Of a stretch of 64,000 nucleotides of DNA, positions 27,084-36,314 are shown piece after piece (the first letter of the stretch is position 1; each line of letters starts with the position of its first letter). Origin of the DNA: Pseudonocardia sulfidoxydans NBRC 16205 (GTDB taxonomy: Bacteria; Actinomycetota; Actinomycetes; Mycobacteriales; Pseudonocardiaceae). The position numbers were made by a program, and so were the translations under genes. Where the stretch lies: assembly GCF_007989085.1 (NCBI RefSeq), contig NZ_BJVJ01000023.1, positions 1 through 64,000 of the forward strand, in the 5' to 3' direction. A model generated the notes under the pieces. It saw only the letters and a list, made by a program, of their open reading frames with translations, made no database searches and had not been told where the DNA came from.

Positions 27084-28668
27084 CTGCCTTCCGGTCCCAC
27101 AGGTTCGTCGCAGTCCGGACGTCACGGGTCACGGTGCTGCGGTCGGTCTTGCCGTTGGCGAGCTTGGGCAGCGGTTCGGTGCGCACGTCGAGATAGCGCG
27201 GCACCTTCCACGTCGACAGTCGCTGTGAGCACCACCGCACGATGTCGTCCTGGGTCAGTTCCTGGCCCTGCCGCCCGACGACGACCGCGCACACCTCCTC
27301 GGTGTAGATCTCGTCCTCGACCCCGGTGACGAGGCACTCCTCGACGGCCGGGTGGTCCATGATCGTGAACTCGACCTCTTCTCCTGCGATGTTCTCGCCG
27401 CCGCGCTTGATGACGTTCTTGAGACGCCCGTGGAAGTAGGCGTTGCCCGCCGTGTCCATGGAGCACAGGTCGCCGCTGTGGACCCATCCGTCGCGCAGTG
27501 TCGCCTTCGTGTTCACGGGGTCGCGGTGGTACTCGATCATGACGTCCGGGTGCCGGAAGCACAGCTCGCCGAGCTCGCCGGTCTCCACGGGCGTCCCGTC
27601 CGGCGCCAGGATGCAGATCTCGGCGGAGTCCGGTACCGGCTTGCCGATGATCTTCGGAGGGTGCTCGGAGGTTCCCGGTGCCTGCAGGGTGCCCATCCCG
27701 GAGGTCTCCGTCATGGCCCACGTCGTGCAGATGTCGACACCGAACCGGCGGCAGAAGGCCTCGTTGCGGACGTGGGAGAACATCACCCGCATCGGGTTGT
27801 CGGCGTCGTCGTCCGACGGCGGGGCGGTCATGAGGATCGACAGCTGCGTGGGCATCAGGAGCGCGAGGGTCGCACCGGAGCCGCGCACGTCCGACCAGAA
27901 GGACGTGCGTGAGAACCTGGGGACGAGGACGAACGGGCAGCGTGCGGCGATCGCCGGCGCCAGCATCATGTGCGTCGCGGCGGTGTGGAACAGCGGCATG
28001 GCGCAGAACATCCGGTCGCCCGGCCCCATCCCGAGCCGTTCGGCGATGCCGCGGCCGGCCTGCGCGAACCCGGCGGCAGGCTGGACGACGCCCTTGGGCC
28101 GGCCGGTGCTGCCCGAGGTGTACCGGATGGACATGGCGGGTTCACGGTGCGCGGGCTCGGGAGGCCGGTCCTCGCACCGACCTCGCAGTGGCCCCAGGTC
28201 GCCTGCTGCGTCGGGGACGACGATCACCTCGACCTCGGCGCCGTCCTCCCGGTGCGCGAGGACGGCCGCTGCGCGGACTGCCGCCTCGTCCGTCGGGTCG
28301 GTGACGACGCACCGGGGTGCGGCGTGGCCCAGCACGTACGCGGTCTCGTGCGCGGTGGAGCCGGGGATCAGGGGGACGGTGACCGCACCGATCTTCTGCG
28401 CGGCGAGCTCCAGGAGCAGGAGCGACAGACCGTGTGGCAGCTGGTAGGCCAGACCGTCACCGGCCCGGACTCCGCGGCCGAGCAGGCCGTCGGCGACGCG
28501 GTTGCAGGCGGCGTCGAACTCTGCGAACGACCACGTCCGCTCGCCGTGGATCAGGAACAGGGCGTCGGGGGCGTCGTCCACGGCGGCTTCGAAGAAGCGC
28601 CTCACCGTGTCGTGTTGTTCCGCGGGCAGGGTCTCGGTCGTGCGCGTGCCCGGATGAGTGGGCGGCAT
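27076..28668 (-). CDS. AMP-forming acyl-CoA synthetase
   Basis: A 530-residue adenylate-forming enzyme that activates a carboxylic acid to its CoA thioester. It carries the P-loop YTSGSTGRPKGVV, the TTWAMTETSG block, the hinge DGWVHSGDL and the catalytic lysine near the end in LANGKTDRS. It heads a leftward operon with the luciferase-like and CoA-transferase genes. A near-perfect TGTACCGATCG-type palindrome lies 72 bases upstream of its start. Substrate class is not readable from sequence. Confidence 0.92.
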   Translation of the reverse strand: MPPTHPGTRTTETLPAEQHDTVRRFFEAAVDDAPDALFLIHGERTWSFAEFDAACNRVADGLLGRGVRAGDGLAYQLPHGLSLLLLELAAQKIGAVTVPLIPGSTAHETAYVLGHAAPRCVVTDPTDEAAVRAAAVLAHREDGAEVEVIVVPDAAGDLGPLRGRCEDRPPEPAHREPAMSIRYTSGSTGRPKGVVQPAAGFAQAGRGIAERLGMGPGDRMFCAMPLFHTAATHMMLAPAIAARCPFVLVPRFSRTSFWSDVRGSGATLALLMPTQLSILMTAPPSDDDADNPMRVMFSHVRNEAFCRRFGVDICTTWAMTETSGMGTLQAPGTSEHPPKIIGKPVPDSAEICILAPDGTPVETGELGELCFRHPDVMIEYHRDPVNTKATLRDGWVHSGDLCSMDTAGNAYFHGRLKNVIKRGGENIAGEEVEFTIMDHPAVEECLVTGVEDEIYTEEVCAVVVGRQGQELTQDDIVRWCSQRLSTWKVPRYLDVRTEPLPKLANGKTDRSTVTRDVRTATNLWDRKAGA

Positions 28669-28739
28669 TGCTCACCTGCCTAGTGATGGGGCTGGGCGTC
28701 AACACCTAGCACCTCACGAGGAGACCCCACAAGAGTTTC

Positions 28740-28755
28740 TGTACCGATCGATACA
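28740..28755. promoter_or_regulatory. TGTACCGATCGATACA palindrome upstream of the acyl-CoA synthetase operon
   Basis: This matches TGTACCGATCGGTACA at 15 of 16 bases and lies 72 bases before the synthetase start, in the 351-base divergent region shared with the MFS gene. It has a typical TetR-operator layout. Confidence 0.5.
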
Positions 28756-28861
28756 CTCGCGGGGGCATCCGGTTCGGCGACAGGTACTCTTCGCCGATCA
28801 CCGGACCCGACGCCCCGTGGATCTCCGACGATCGTCGAGGGCGACCCGCACCGCGCGTGCT

Positions 28862-28875
28862 TGGCCGATCGGACA
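28862..28875. promoter_or_regulatory. TGGCC-N4-GGACA near-palindrome upstream of the MFS gene
   Basis: TGGCCGATCGGACA has one mismatch from TGTCC-N4-GGACA and lies 145 bases before the MFS start. It is a weaker candidate for the AcoR-like regulator's motif, with no second copy 35 bases away. Confidence 0.35.
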
Positions 28876-29019
28876 AGCGTTGGTCGGACATCTCTGGTGC
28901 TGGCACACAGACGACGGCAGTCGCCCGGCTCACACTCTGGAACACGGCATTCCGCCCGCGCCGACCGCCCGCACCCACGCCACCACGGCCTGACCGACCA
29001 CGGACCGGGAGAGCCCTCC

Positions 29020-30459
29020 ATGCACCCTCAGAGCGGAGCGTCGTTCGTCCAGATCGACGAACGACCCCTCAACAGACGCCAGAAAGGTCTCATCACCGCC
29101 GCGGTCCTCGGCACGATGCTGGAGTTCTTCGACTTCTTCATCGTCGCATTCATCCTGACGGTGGTCTCGGGACCCTGGCACCTCACCTTCGGCCAGAGCG
29201 CGTTCATCCTGCTCACCGCCGGCGTCGGCGCGATCATCGGATCGTTCGTCTTCGGCGCCCTCGCCGACCGCTGGGGCCGGCGCAAGATGTTCATGGCGAC
29301 GATCCTGATCTTCTCGATCGGGACCGGCGCGCTCGCACTGGTACCCGAGGGCGGCTGGTTGATCTTCGGGCTGCTCCGGCTGCTGGTCGGCTTCGGTGTC
29401 GGCGGTCTGATCGTCGTCGACGTGCCGCTGGTCCAGGAGTTCGTGCCCTCGAGCCGCCGCGGCTTCCTCGGCGCGCTCGTCGTCATGTTCGTCCCGCTCG
29501 GCTCGCTGCTCGGCAGCGCCAGCGCCGCCTTCCTCGGACCGCTCATCGGGTGGCGTGGACTGGTCCTGCTCGGCCTGCTCCCCGCACTGGTGAGCATCTA
29601 CGTACGTACGCAGGTGCCCGAGTCCCCGACCTGGCTCATCCGGCAGGGCCGCCCCGAGGACGCCCGCCGGTCGGTGGCCTGGATCCTGGACATCCCGGCG
29701 TCCGAGGTCATCCTCCCGGAGTCGGTGGAGGAATCCCGGAGTCGCTGGCGCGACATGTTCCGCTACCGCCGCAGCGTCGGCTTCACCTGGCTGAACAGCC
29801 TCGCGGTGCAGATGGCCTACTACGGGATCAACCTGTGGGGGCCGACGCTGATCGCGATGACCATGGGGACCTCCCCCGCCGACGCCGCGTTCCTCTTCAT
29901 CTTCGTCAGCCTCGCCGGGTTCGTCGGCCGCATCGTCGGCGCTCGCGCCAGCGACGTGTTCGGGCGGCGCCGGACCGGTCTGGCCGCCATGCTCGGCGCA
30001 ACCGTCGCCATCGTGGCGATCGCCCTGTTCCACGGTGAGACCATCGGCGGGGTCGCACTGTTCTACCCGATCCTCATCATCGGCTGGGCCTTCCTCGACG
30101 CGTCCTTCTCGGTCGGGCTGCCCTACTGGTCCGAGATGTTCCCGACGAGCATCCGCGCCAGCGGCGTGGGCGCGGCGTACGGATTCGGCGGGCTCGGCAA
30201 GATCGTGGGTCCCGCGGCGCTGGCCGTGATCTCGGGGGCAGGCACCGTCCTCACCCCGAAGGCGACCTCCGACGCCATCGGACCCGCCTTCTGGTTCTTC
30301 GCGATCTTCGCCCTGCTCGCGGCCCTGACCTACATCTGGCCCGCGATCGAGACGAAGGGCAAGAGCATGGCCGAGCTCGATGCCCTGCACGAGGCGCAGG
30401 TACGCACGCCCTCCGGGCGGCGCACGGCCGACCGACCCCAGGTCACCAGCAGCAGCTGA
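29020..30459 (+). CDS. MFS transporter, metabolite:H+ symporter type
   Basis: A 479-residue inner-membrane carrier with about 12 helices. It starts with a short cytosolic arm and LGTMLEFFDFFIVAFILTVV, then the loop FGALADRWGRRKMFMA. The EFFDFF helix-1 pattern resembles sugar and aromatic/organic acid symporters. GGGAGAG lies seven bases before the ATG at 29020. The quinone reductase, mycofactocin-type SDR, cupin and alcohol dehydrogenase genes follow on the same strand, so it probably brings in the substrate of that group. Confidence 0.88.
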   Translation: MHPQSGASFVQIDERPLNRRQKGLITAAVLGTMLEFFDFFIVAFILTVVSGPWHLTFGQSAFILLTAGVGAIIGSFVFGALADRWGRRKMFMATILIFSIGTGALALVPEGGWLIFGLLRLLVGFGVGGLIVVDVPLVQEFVPSSRRGFLGALVVMFVPLGSLLGSASAAFLGPLIGWRGLVLLGLLPALVSIYVRTQVPESPTWLIRQGRPEDARRSVAWILDIPASEVILPESVEESRSRWRDMFRYRRSVGFTWLNSLAVQMAYYGINLWGPTLIAMTMGTSPADAAFLFIFVSLAGFVGRIVGARASDVFGRRRTGLAAMLGATVAIVAIALFHGETIGGVALFYPILIIGWAFLDASFSVGLPYWSEMFPTSIRASGVGAAYGFGGLGKIVGPAALAVISGAGTVLTPKATSDAIGPAFWFFAIFALLAALTYIWPAIETKGKSMAELDALHEAQVRTPSGRRTADRPQVTSSS

Positions 30460-30555
30460 CGAACCCGGGTCCACCGGGGCCCGCCGCGACACCGCGCAGC
30501 AACGGAACGAACGCAGCGGCGCACCGCGCGACCGCACACCGAGACGGAGGCATCG

Positions 30556-31485
30556 ATGCGAGCGTGGGTCCCCACATTGCAGCCGGCGGAGCCGGTGGAG
30601 TGGCACCACGTCGAGGAGCCGGTGCCGGGCCCCGGAGAGGTCCTCGTGGCGGTGGAGGCGTACTCGCCGAACCGTGGCGAGGCCTTCCTGCTCGAAGCAC
30701 CGCGACCCGGGTGGCGCCCGGGCAAGGACGTCGCAGGGACGGTCGCCGCGACCGGACCGGACGTGAGGTGGCCCGAGGTCGGTACCCGCGTCGTCGCGCA
30801 CCCCGAGTCGGGAGGCTGGGCCGAGCGCGTGGTCGTCCCCGTCACCAGGTTGGCCGAGCTTCCCGACGACATCGACGCGGTGGTGGCCGCGGCCCTGCCC
30901 CTCGCGGGTCTCACCGCGTTGCGCCTGCTCAAGGTCTGCGGGCCGCTGTTCGGCAAGACCGTCCTGGTCACCGGAGCCTCCGGCGGGGTCGGGCACTACC
31001 TCGTCGAGCTCGCCGCCGCGCAGGGCGCGATCCTGACGGCCGTCTCGTCCTCCCCCGACCGCGGCCGACGCCTGCGTGAGCTCGGTGCCGCCGAGATCGT
31101 CCACGACGTCGCCGACACGTCCGGGCCGTTCGACGTGGTCGTCGAGTCCGTGGGCGGCGACGTCCTCCCGAAGGCATGGGCCCGGCTCGCCGGTCGAGGC
31201 CTGCTGGTATGGCTGGGGCAGGCCTCGCGCGAACCGGTCACGCTCGACTTCTTCGACTGGTCCGGCGCGGAGAGCGGAACCCTGCGCAAGTTCAGCTACG
31301 CCGACTCCGACCGCGGTGAGGACGAGGATCTCGCCACCCTCGTACGCCTGGTGCAGGCAGGGCGTCTGCACCCGGAGATCGGCGACGTCCGTCCCTGGTC
31401 GGACACCTGCGCCGCGCTCACGGACCTGGTGGCCCGCAAGATCCGCGGCAACGTCGTCCTGACGGTCGATCCGGGCGGACTGTGA
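30556..31485 (+). CDS. Zinc-free quinone oxidoreductase-type dehydrogenase
   Basis: A 309-residue medium-chain dehydrogenase/reductase: a GroES-like N-terminal domain (PGPGEVLVAVEAYSPNRGE) and a nucleotide motif VTGASGGVGHYLVELAA. It lacks zinc-site cysteines. It lies 96 bases behind the MFS carrier and 83 bases before the SDR gene and could reduce an enone or quinone intermediate. GACGGAGG precedes the ATG. The substrate is unknown. Confidence 0.87.
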   Translation: MRAWVPTLQPAEPVEWHHVEEPVPGPGEVLVAVEAYSPNRGEAFLLEAPRPGWRPGKDVAGTVAATGPDVRWPEVGTRVVAHPESGGWAERVVVPVTRLAELPDDIDAVVAAALPLAGLTALRLLKVCGPLFGKTVLVTGASGGVGHYLVELAAAQGAILTAVSSSPDRGRRLRELGAAEIVHDVADTSGPFDVVVESVGGDVLPKAWARLAGRGLLVWLGQASREPVTLDFFDWSGAESGTLRKFSYADSDRGEDEDLATLVRLVQAGRLHPEIGDVRPWSDTCAALTDLVARKIRGNVVLTVDPGGL

Positions 31486-31568
31486 GGCCGAACCAGCCGG
31501 GTCCGCACGACACACGCACAACCAACGACACCCACGCACCCGGATCCGGGTGGACTCGAGGAGGAGAA

Positions 31569-32423
31569 ATGGGCAGGTTCGACGGCAAGGTCGCGCTCGT
31601 GACGGGCGCGGCACGGGGACAGGGCGCCAGCCACGCCGCGTCGTTCGCCCGGGAGGGCGCCGACGTCATCCTGGTCGACCACGTCACCAACATCGACACC
31701 GTCCCCTACGACCTGGCGAACAAGGCCGACCTGGACGACGCGGTCGCGGCGGTCGAGTCGCAGGGCCGGCGGGCGTTGGGCGTGGCGGCCGACGTCCGGT
31801 CGCAGACCGCGCTCGACGCGGTCGTCGCGCAGGGCCTCGAGCAGTTCGGCCACATCGACGTCCTCGTCACCAACGCCGGCATCTGGAGCATGGCGCCGCT
31901 CTGGGAGCTCACCGACGAGCAGTGGCAGGACATGATCGACGTCAACCTGACGGGCGTGTTCCGCACGATCAAGGCCGTCGCGCCGCACATGATCGAGCGG
32001 CTGTCGGGAAGCATCGTCGTCACCTCGTCGGCGAACGGCCTCGAGCCGGCGCCGAACTACGCCCACTACGTGGCGTCCAAGTTCGGTGTGATCGGCCTGG
32101 CCCAGAACGCCGCTCTGGAGCTCGGTCCGTACAACGTCCGGGTCAACGTGGTCGCGCCGGGCGTGGTCGACACGAAGCTCAACGACTGGCAGGGCGGCTA
32201 CGACATGATCGCCGGGCACCCCGGCGGGACCCCGGAGGACCGCGTCGAGGGTGTCCGGCACTGGCCGGTGCTGCGCGGCCGGTCTCTCCTGACGCCGCAG
32301 TCCATCTCCAATGCCGTGCTGTGGCTCGCCTCGGACGACGCCGCCGACATCAGCGGCATCACCGTCCCGGTCGACGGCGGCCACTGCGTGCTGCCGGGGT
32401 TCAACCACAACCCCGTCAAGTGA
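31569..32423 (+). CDS. Mycofactocin-coupled SDR family oxidoreductase
   Basis: A 284-residue short-chain dehydrogenase with TGAARGQGASHA, the subfamily-specific insert DHVTNIDTVPYDLANKADL, a TNAG loop, catalytic Ser in VTSSANG and Y-x3-K in HYVASKFG. The insert matches that of the SDR at 8354-9178 (shared IDTVPY), placing both in the mycofactocin-dependent subfamily. GAGGAGGAG precedes the ATG. It probably oxidises an alcohol, handing electrons to mycofactocin rather than free NAD; the substrate is unknown. Confidence 0.9.
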   Translation: MGRFDGKVALVTGAARGQGASHAASFAREGADVILVDHVTNIDTVPYDLANKADLDDAVAAVESQGRRALGVAADVRSQTALDAVVAQGLEQFGHIDVLVTNAGIWSMAPLWELTDEQWQDMIDVNLTGVFRTIKAVAPHMIERLSGSIVVTSSANGLEPAPNYAHYVASKFGVIGLAQNAALELGPYNVRVNVVAPGVVDTKLNDWQGGYDMIAGHPGGTPEDRVEGVRHWPVLRGRSLLTPQSISNAVLWLASDDAADISGITVPVDGGHCVLPGFNHNPVK

Positions 32424-32455
32424 GCTGACCGCCCAGGGCCGACCCTCAGGGGTTT

Positions 32456-32469
32456 GTCCGATCGGACGA
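32456..32469. promoter_or_regulatory. TGTCC-N4-GGACG palindrome upstream of the cupin gene
   Basis: TGTCCGATCGGACG lies 114 bases before the cupin ATG, a distance similar to the site upstream of the AcoR-like gene (117 bases). The flanks (TT...AA) extend the symmetry. Confidence 0.55.
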
Positions 32470-32582
32470 AGCTGGCGATCAGATCTCGAACGCCGGTCCG
32501 ATGACCGGCGCGACAGCCGCAACCAGAATCGAAGTAGTCGACAAGCCGTCGCGAGACAGCAGCGTCGTGAAAGGAGTTCGTC

Positions 32583-33161
32583 ATGGACACGACCGATGTC
32601 CCCCGCGAGCAGATGCTCAAGCGGGTCGCCAAGTTCGCCGACCTCACCCGCTCCGTCGGAGGGTTCCCCGACAGCGACATCCCCGGCTGCGAGCGCACCC
32701 TGCTCAACGTCATCGGGTTCGACCCGCCGGACGAGGTTCCCGGTTCGACCGACAAGGTCATGTCCCCCGTCGGGGACAAGGGCTCCGAAGCCTCGGCCAT
32801 CCCGATCTCCGAAGGCTTCAACCTCGGCTACGTCGAGGCCCAGCCCGGCCACGGCGTCATGAGCCACCACCACGACACCAACGAGACCTTCACGGTCATC
32901 AGCGGCACCTGGCGCTTCACGTGGAACGACGCCGACGACGAACACATCGACCTCGGCCCCCTCGACACCATCACCTTCCCCGTCGGGGTCTCCCGCCGCT
33001 TCACCTGCCTCACCAGCCAGTCCGGCGACCCCGACGAACCGGCCCTGATCATGGTCGTCGTCGCCGGTAACAAGCCCAGGGCCTTCATGCGGCCCGACTT
33101 CCTCGACGAAGCCCGCCGCACCGGCAAATACACCCCCCGCACCTACACCACCACGGTCTGA
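32583..33161 (+). CDS. Cupin-domain protein
   Basis: A 192-residue single cupin. The metal-binding motif 1 region reads HGVMSHHHDTNETFTVISG and motif 2 lies around GPLDTITFPVGVSRRF. The extra His residues suggest a bound metal. Such proteins act as dioxygenases, isomerases or sensors. AAAGGAG precedes the ATG. It lies between a mycofactocin-type SDR and an alcohol dehydrogenase. A TGTCC palindrome upstream suggests its own promoter under the AcoR-like regulator. The reaction is unknown. Confidence 0.82.
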   Translation: MDTTDVPREQMLKRVAKFADLTRSVGGFPDSDIPGCERTLLNVIGFDPPDEVPGSTDKVMSPVGDKGSEASAIPISEGFNLGYVEAQPGHGVMSHHHDTNETFTVISGTWRFTWNDADDEHIDLGPLDTITFPVGVSRRFTCLTSQSGDPDEPALIMVVVAGNKPRAFMRPDFLDEARRTGKYTPRTYTTTV

Positions 33162-33216
33162 CCGACCGGCGGCTTCCAGGTCCCGGGCACGACCTGCCCG
33201 CGGTGCCGGGAACCGG

Positions 33217-33274
33217 ATCGAAGGGCGCGTGTCGGCACGGTCACCAAGGCCGCGACCGACGCACGCCCTTCGAT
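33217..33274. repeat. Long inverted repeat between the cupin and alcohol dehydrogenase genes
   Basis: ATCGAAGGGCG (33217-33227) pairs perfectly with CGCCCTTCGAT (33264-33274). Partial pairing continues inward through TGTCGG/CCGACG. With a 36-base interval this can form a long stem, perhaps a terminator for the cupin transcript or a leader structure for the next gene. Confidence 0.5.
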
Positions 33275-33387
33275 TGCGTTCCGGACCCGGCGCTGCGGCG
33301 CCCGCTGCTCCACCGCAGGAACGACCGAGCCGGCCGCGATGCTCATCAGGACCGACACCGACGTGATTCGCGAGAAAGGACACCGCC

Positions 33388-34398
33388 GTGAGGGCGTGGC
33401 AGCTTCGGACCTTCGGGCTGGAGAACCTCGAACTGGCCGAGACCCCGACACCGGAGCCCGGCCCCGACGAGCTCCTCGTCAAGGTGGGCGCAGTGGCGCT
33501 CAACTTCCGTGACAAGGCGATCGTCGACGGCATCTACGAGCCGGACAAGATGCCCGAGAACCTCATCCCCGTGGCCGATGCCGCGGGGACCGTGGTGGCC
33601 GTGGGCGAGGGCGTGACCGCGTTCGCCGTGGGCGACCGCGTGACGTCACACTTCTACTCGCGGTGGCTGGAAGGTCAGCCGTCGCACAACGAGCCTGACT
33701 ACTCCCTCGGTGGTCCGCTGCACGGCGGCCTGGCCGAGTACATGGTGCTTCACGAGGACACCGCGGTCCCCGCGCCAGACACCCTGTCCGACGAGCAGGC
33801 GGCCACCCTCCCGATCGCCGCGTTGACCGCCTGGTACTCGTTGGTGGAGAACGGCAAGGTCCAGGACGGGCAGACGGTCCTGATCCAGGGCACCGGAGGC
33901 GTCTCGATCTTCGGGGTGCAGTTCGCTGCGGCGCTCGGAGCCCGGGTCATCGCGACCTCGTCCAGCGACGAGAAGCTCGAGCGTGTGCGCGAGCTCGGTG
34001 CCACCGATCTGATCAACTACCGGACCCACCCGGACTGGGAGAAGGTCGTCCTGGAGCTGACCGACGGGCTCGGCGTCGACGTGACATTGGACGTCGTCGG
34101 TGGTGCGGGCCTGAACAGGTCCATCGCGGCGACCCGGCCGGGCGGCCATGTCAACGTCATCGGTTTCCTCGACGGCCAGACGGCGTCCGTCGACCTGATG
34201 ACACTGCTGTTCCGCCAGACCAAGATCCACGGCATCGCGGTCGGGCACCGGGCGTCCTTCGTAGAGATGAACAACTTCATCGACGAGCACAAGATCCTGC
34301 CGGTGATCGACACCGTCTACGAGTTCGAGGACGCGATCGCGGCCTACGAGCACCTGAACCGTGGGGCGTTCGGCAAGATCGTCGTGAGGGTCGGCTGA
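33388..34398 (+). CDS. Medium-chain alcohol dehydrogenase/quinone reductase-type protein
   Basis: A 336-residue medium-chain dehydrogenase with a GroES-like domain (AVALNFRDKAIVDGIY), GGPLHGGLAEYMV and a nucleotide motif LIQGTGGVSIFGVQFA. It lacks the usual zinc-binding Cys/His start and resembles the NAD(P)-dependent zinc-free group. GAAAGGA lies eight bases before the GTG start. It ends the rightward group that starts with the MFS carrier. A strong hairpin lies downstream. Confidence 0.88.
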   Translation: MRAWQLRTFGLENLELAETPTPEPGPDELLVKVGAVALNFRDKAIVDGIYEPDKMPENLIPVADAAGTVVAVGEGVTAFAVGDRVTSHFYSRWLEGQPSHNEPDYSLGGPLHGGLAEYMVLHEDTAVPAPDTLSDEQAATLPIAALTAWYSLVENGKVQDGQTVLIQGTGGVSIFGVQFAAALGARVIATSSSDEKLERVRELGATDLINYRTHPDWEKVVLELTDGLGVDVTLDVVGGAGLNRSIAATRPGGHVNVIGFLDGQTASVDLMTLLFRQTKIHGIAVGHRASFVEMNNFIDEHKILPVIDTVYEFEDAIAAYEHLNRGAFGKIVVRVG

Positions 34399-34868
34399 GT
34401 TCGAGCCCGCCGGCGTTGTCGGCCTACGAACTCGGCATTCGGCGTCGGGCGACTCGAGCCGTGCGCCGGGGAACGGCCGGGACGTAGTTGTGCCACCCGT
34501 TGTGAGGGTCCGGCCAGGGCTCTCCTGTACGGGCGGCACGGGGGCGAGACAGGCCATCCACCACGATCAGGCACAGCCCAACCGCTGCGGCCTGACCGAT
34601 CCGTCCCTGCCCTGGCCCGGCCGACGTACCCACGGCGTGAAAGGGCTGGACGGGCCGGCAACTGCCGCACGCCTCCATGCGGCCGAAGGAACAATCCAGG
34701 TGTCGCCACGTCGTGACGATCACGTGCGCCGAGGCCGCCATGGACGGCCGGAACTCGATTGACGCCCGTCGCCCGGCCGGAATCCTCACGACCGGGCGAC
34801 GGGGGACTGCGGCGGGCCCGGGGTCCCTCGAGGGAAGGGCGATCCGCCCGGAACCAGGCAGCTTCTGA
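34399..34868. other. 470-base convergent intergenic region
   Basis: This lies between the convergent alcohol dehydrogenase and RutA-like genes. It contains the terminator hairpin at 34765-34803. Open frames here lack ribosome sites and recognisable family motifs, and I see no gene. Confidence 0.5.
34765..34803. terminator. Bidirectional terminator hairpin
   Basis: CCCGTCGCCCGG and CCGGGCGACGGG form a perfect 12-base stem with a 15-base loop, between two convergent genes. Confidence 0.65.
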
Positions 34869-36008
34869 TCAGTGGCGCAGGCCGTACTTCCTCAGCAGGG
34901 GCATGACCTCGGCCCCGAAGTAGCGAAGCTCGGGGACGTAGTCATGGAACCCGAACACCGCGCCGCCCATGCCGGCGTCGCTGAGCTCGCCGAACTGCTC
35001 CGCGACCTGTTCGGGTGTGCCGACCAGACAGGGGCCGCCCCAGCTGGTGAGGAAGCTCTCCTTGAACGAGGTGATCTGCGTGGCGAACGACTCGCTCTGG
35101 ATACCGAGGGTGTCCATGACGATCTGGGCACCAGGCCAGTCGCCCTGGTCGACGATGGCCCGGTAGGCGGCCTTGGCTTCCTGCTCGGTCTCGCGGCAGA
35201 TGACGAGGCAGTAGGTCCAGACATCGATGTCACGCTCGTACTCGTCGTGGGCCAGGTTCTTGATGTTCTTGACGTAGCCCCCGATCTGGTCGACGGGCAG
35301 CGCGATGAGGTTGACGTCGACATTGCGGGCGGAGAAGCGTTGACCGGCCGGTGAGGCACCGGCGTTGAGCAGGACGGGGCGGGGATCCTGCAGCGGCTTC
35401 GGATAGGCGTGGGCGCCGGTGGAGTTGAAGTACTCCCCGGCGAAGTCGAAGTTCCCCGGTTCGTTCCACAGCCGCATGGCGAAGTCGAGCCACTCCTGAC
35501 CGTATGCGTAGCGCTGGTCGTGTTCGAGCTGCTTCGTCCCGAACAGTTCCATCTCCGGGGTGAACCAGCCCATCACGAGGTTCATCCCGAAACGGCCGCC
35601 GGAGATGTGGTCGATCGTGGTCGCCATCTTCGCGGCGACCACGGGGTGGATGACGGGGAGATGGGTGGTGCAGAAGACCTCGATGTCGGTGGTCGCCTGC
35701 GCAAGCCCGGCCGCCCACGTGTATGTCTCGTAGCAGACTGCGTGGACATGGGTGTTGCCGCCGAACCCGGTCCAGCGGCCGACCGGCACGAGCGCCTCCA
35801 GCCCGAGCGCGTCGGCCTGCCGGGCGATGTCGAGCTGCTGATCCCAGGTCACGCGGAAGCCGCTGGGCGCATCGCTCATCACGATGCCACCGCTGCAATT
35901 GGCCGAGAAGATGCCGAGCTTCATCTTCTGGTCGTTGAACATCCTGCTCTCGCGCGTGGGGCGAGTCTTACCGAGCAGATTGTCCTGCTCGTGAGCGGCG
36001 AGCGTCAT
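34869..36008 (-). CDS. RutA-like FMN-dependent monooxygenase (luciferase-like)
   Basis: A 379-residue luciferase-like protein beginning near MKLGIFSANCSGG, with DQQLDIARQADALGLEAL, a GNTHVHAVCYETYTWAAGLA block and GGRFGMNLVMGWF. This pattern resembles pyrimidine monooxygenase RutA and related FMNH2-dependent enzymes that open rings or cleave C-S/C-N bonds. GGAGGA precedes the ATG at 36008. No flavin reductase gene lies next to it. The substrate is unknown; pyrimidine use is only one option because other rut genes are absent. Confidence 0.85.
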   Translation of the reverse strand: MTLAAHEQDNLLGKTRPTRESRMFNDQKMKLGIFSANCSGGIVMSDAPSGFRVTWDQQLDIARQADALGLEALVPVGRWTGFGGNTHVHAVCYETYTWAAGLAQATTDIEVFCTTHLPVIHPVVAAKMATTIDHISGGRFGMNLVMGWFTPEMELFGTKQLEHDQRYAYGQEWLDFAMRLWNEPGNFDFAGEYFNSTGAHAYPKPLQDPRPVLLNAGASPAGQRFSARNVDVNLIALPVDQIGGYVKNIKNLAHDEYERDIDVWTYCLVICRETEQEAKAAYRAIVDQGDWPGAQIVMDTLGIQSESFATQITSFKESFLTSWGGPCLVGTPEQVAEQFGELSDAGMGGAVFGFHDYVPELRYFGAEVMPLLRKYGLRH

Positions 36009-36314
36009 TGCGTCCTCCACGGTTGCCCGATCTGATTGTCGGGAACGGTATTGAGGTGCGACGCGGGCCACTATCCGATGCCCGCCACCGACTGTCCGTC
36101 GGCCGCCGGTTCGACGATATTCCTGCCTCACCGATCGCCATTCGAGTCCATGAAAGGTGTGTCGAAGGCGAGCCGTGGACCAGCGCGGCACCGGTGGATG
36201 CGGTCGTCTCCGCCGGAGGAGGCGCACGGATGCCGGGCTCGGCACTGTTCGTACGAGCGTCGCTCCTGGTCGGCCGGCGATCGACGGCGCGCCGACTCGA
36301 TCGTGCGGGAGCGG
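36009..36314. other. 306-base gap holding the RutA-like promoter
   Basis: This lies between the Fe-dependent alcohol dehydrogenase stop and the RutA-like start, both leftward. It has an AT-richer stretch near 36040-36075 that may hold the promoter and an imperfect TGTCC element at 36093. No gene is seen. Confidence 0.35.

Noticed and set aside
28901..28906. TGGCAC resembling a sigma-54 -24 element before the MFS gene
   Set aside because: No matching -12 element follows at the right distance, and actinobacteria generally lack RpoN.
28930..31614. An 894-residue leftward open frame across the MFS and quinone reductase genes
   Set aside because: It is a shadow of well-supported rightward genes in GC-rich DNA. 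Its product is low-complexity and Arg/Gly/Asp-rich, with no family motif.
31296..33533. A 745-residue leftward open frame
   Set aside because: It runs antisense to the mycofactocin-type SDR and the cupin, both with strong motifs and ribosome sites.
34424..34789. A 121-residue leftward frame in the convergent gap
   Set aside because: It has no ribosome site or recognisable domain and crosses part of the terminator hairpin.
36093..36104. TGTCCGTCGGCC near the RutA-like gene as another TGTCC palindrome
   Set aside because: The arms do not match at the N4 spacing, and no second site lies 35 bases away.
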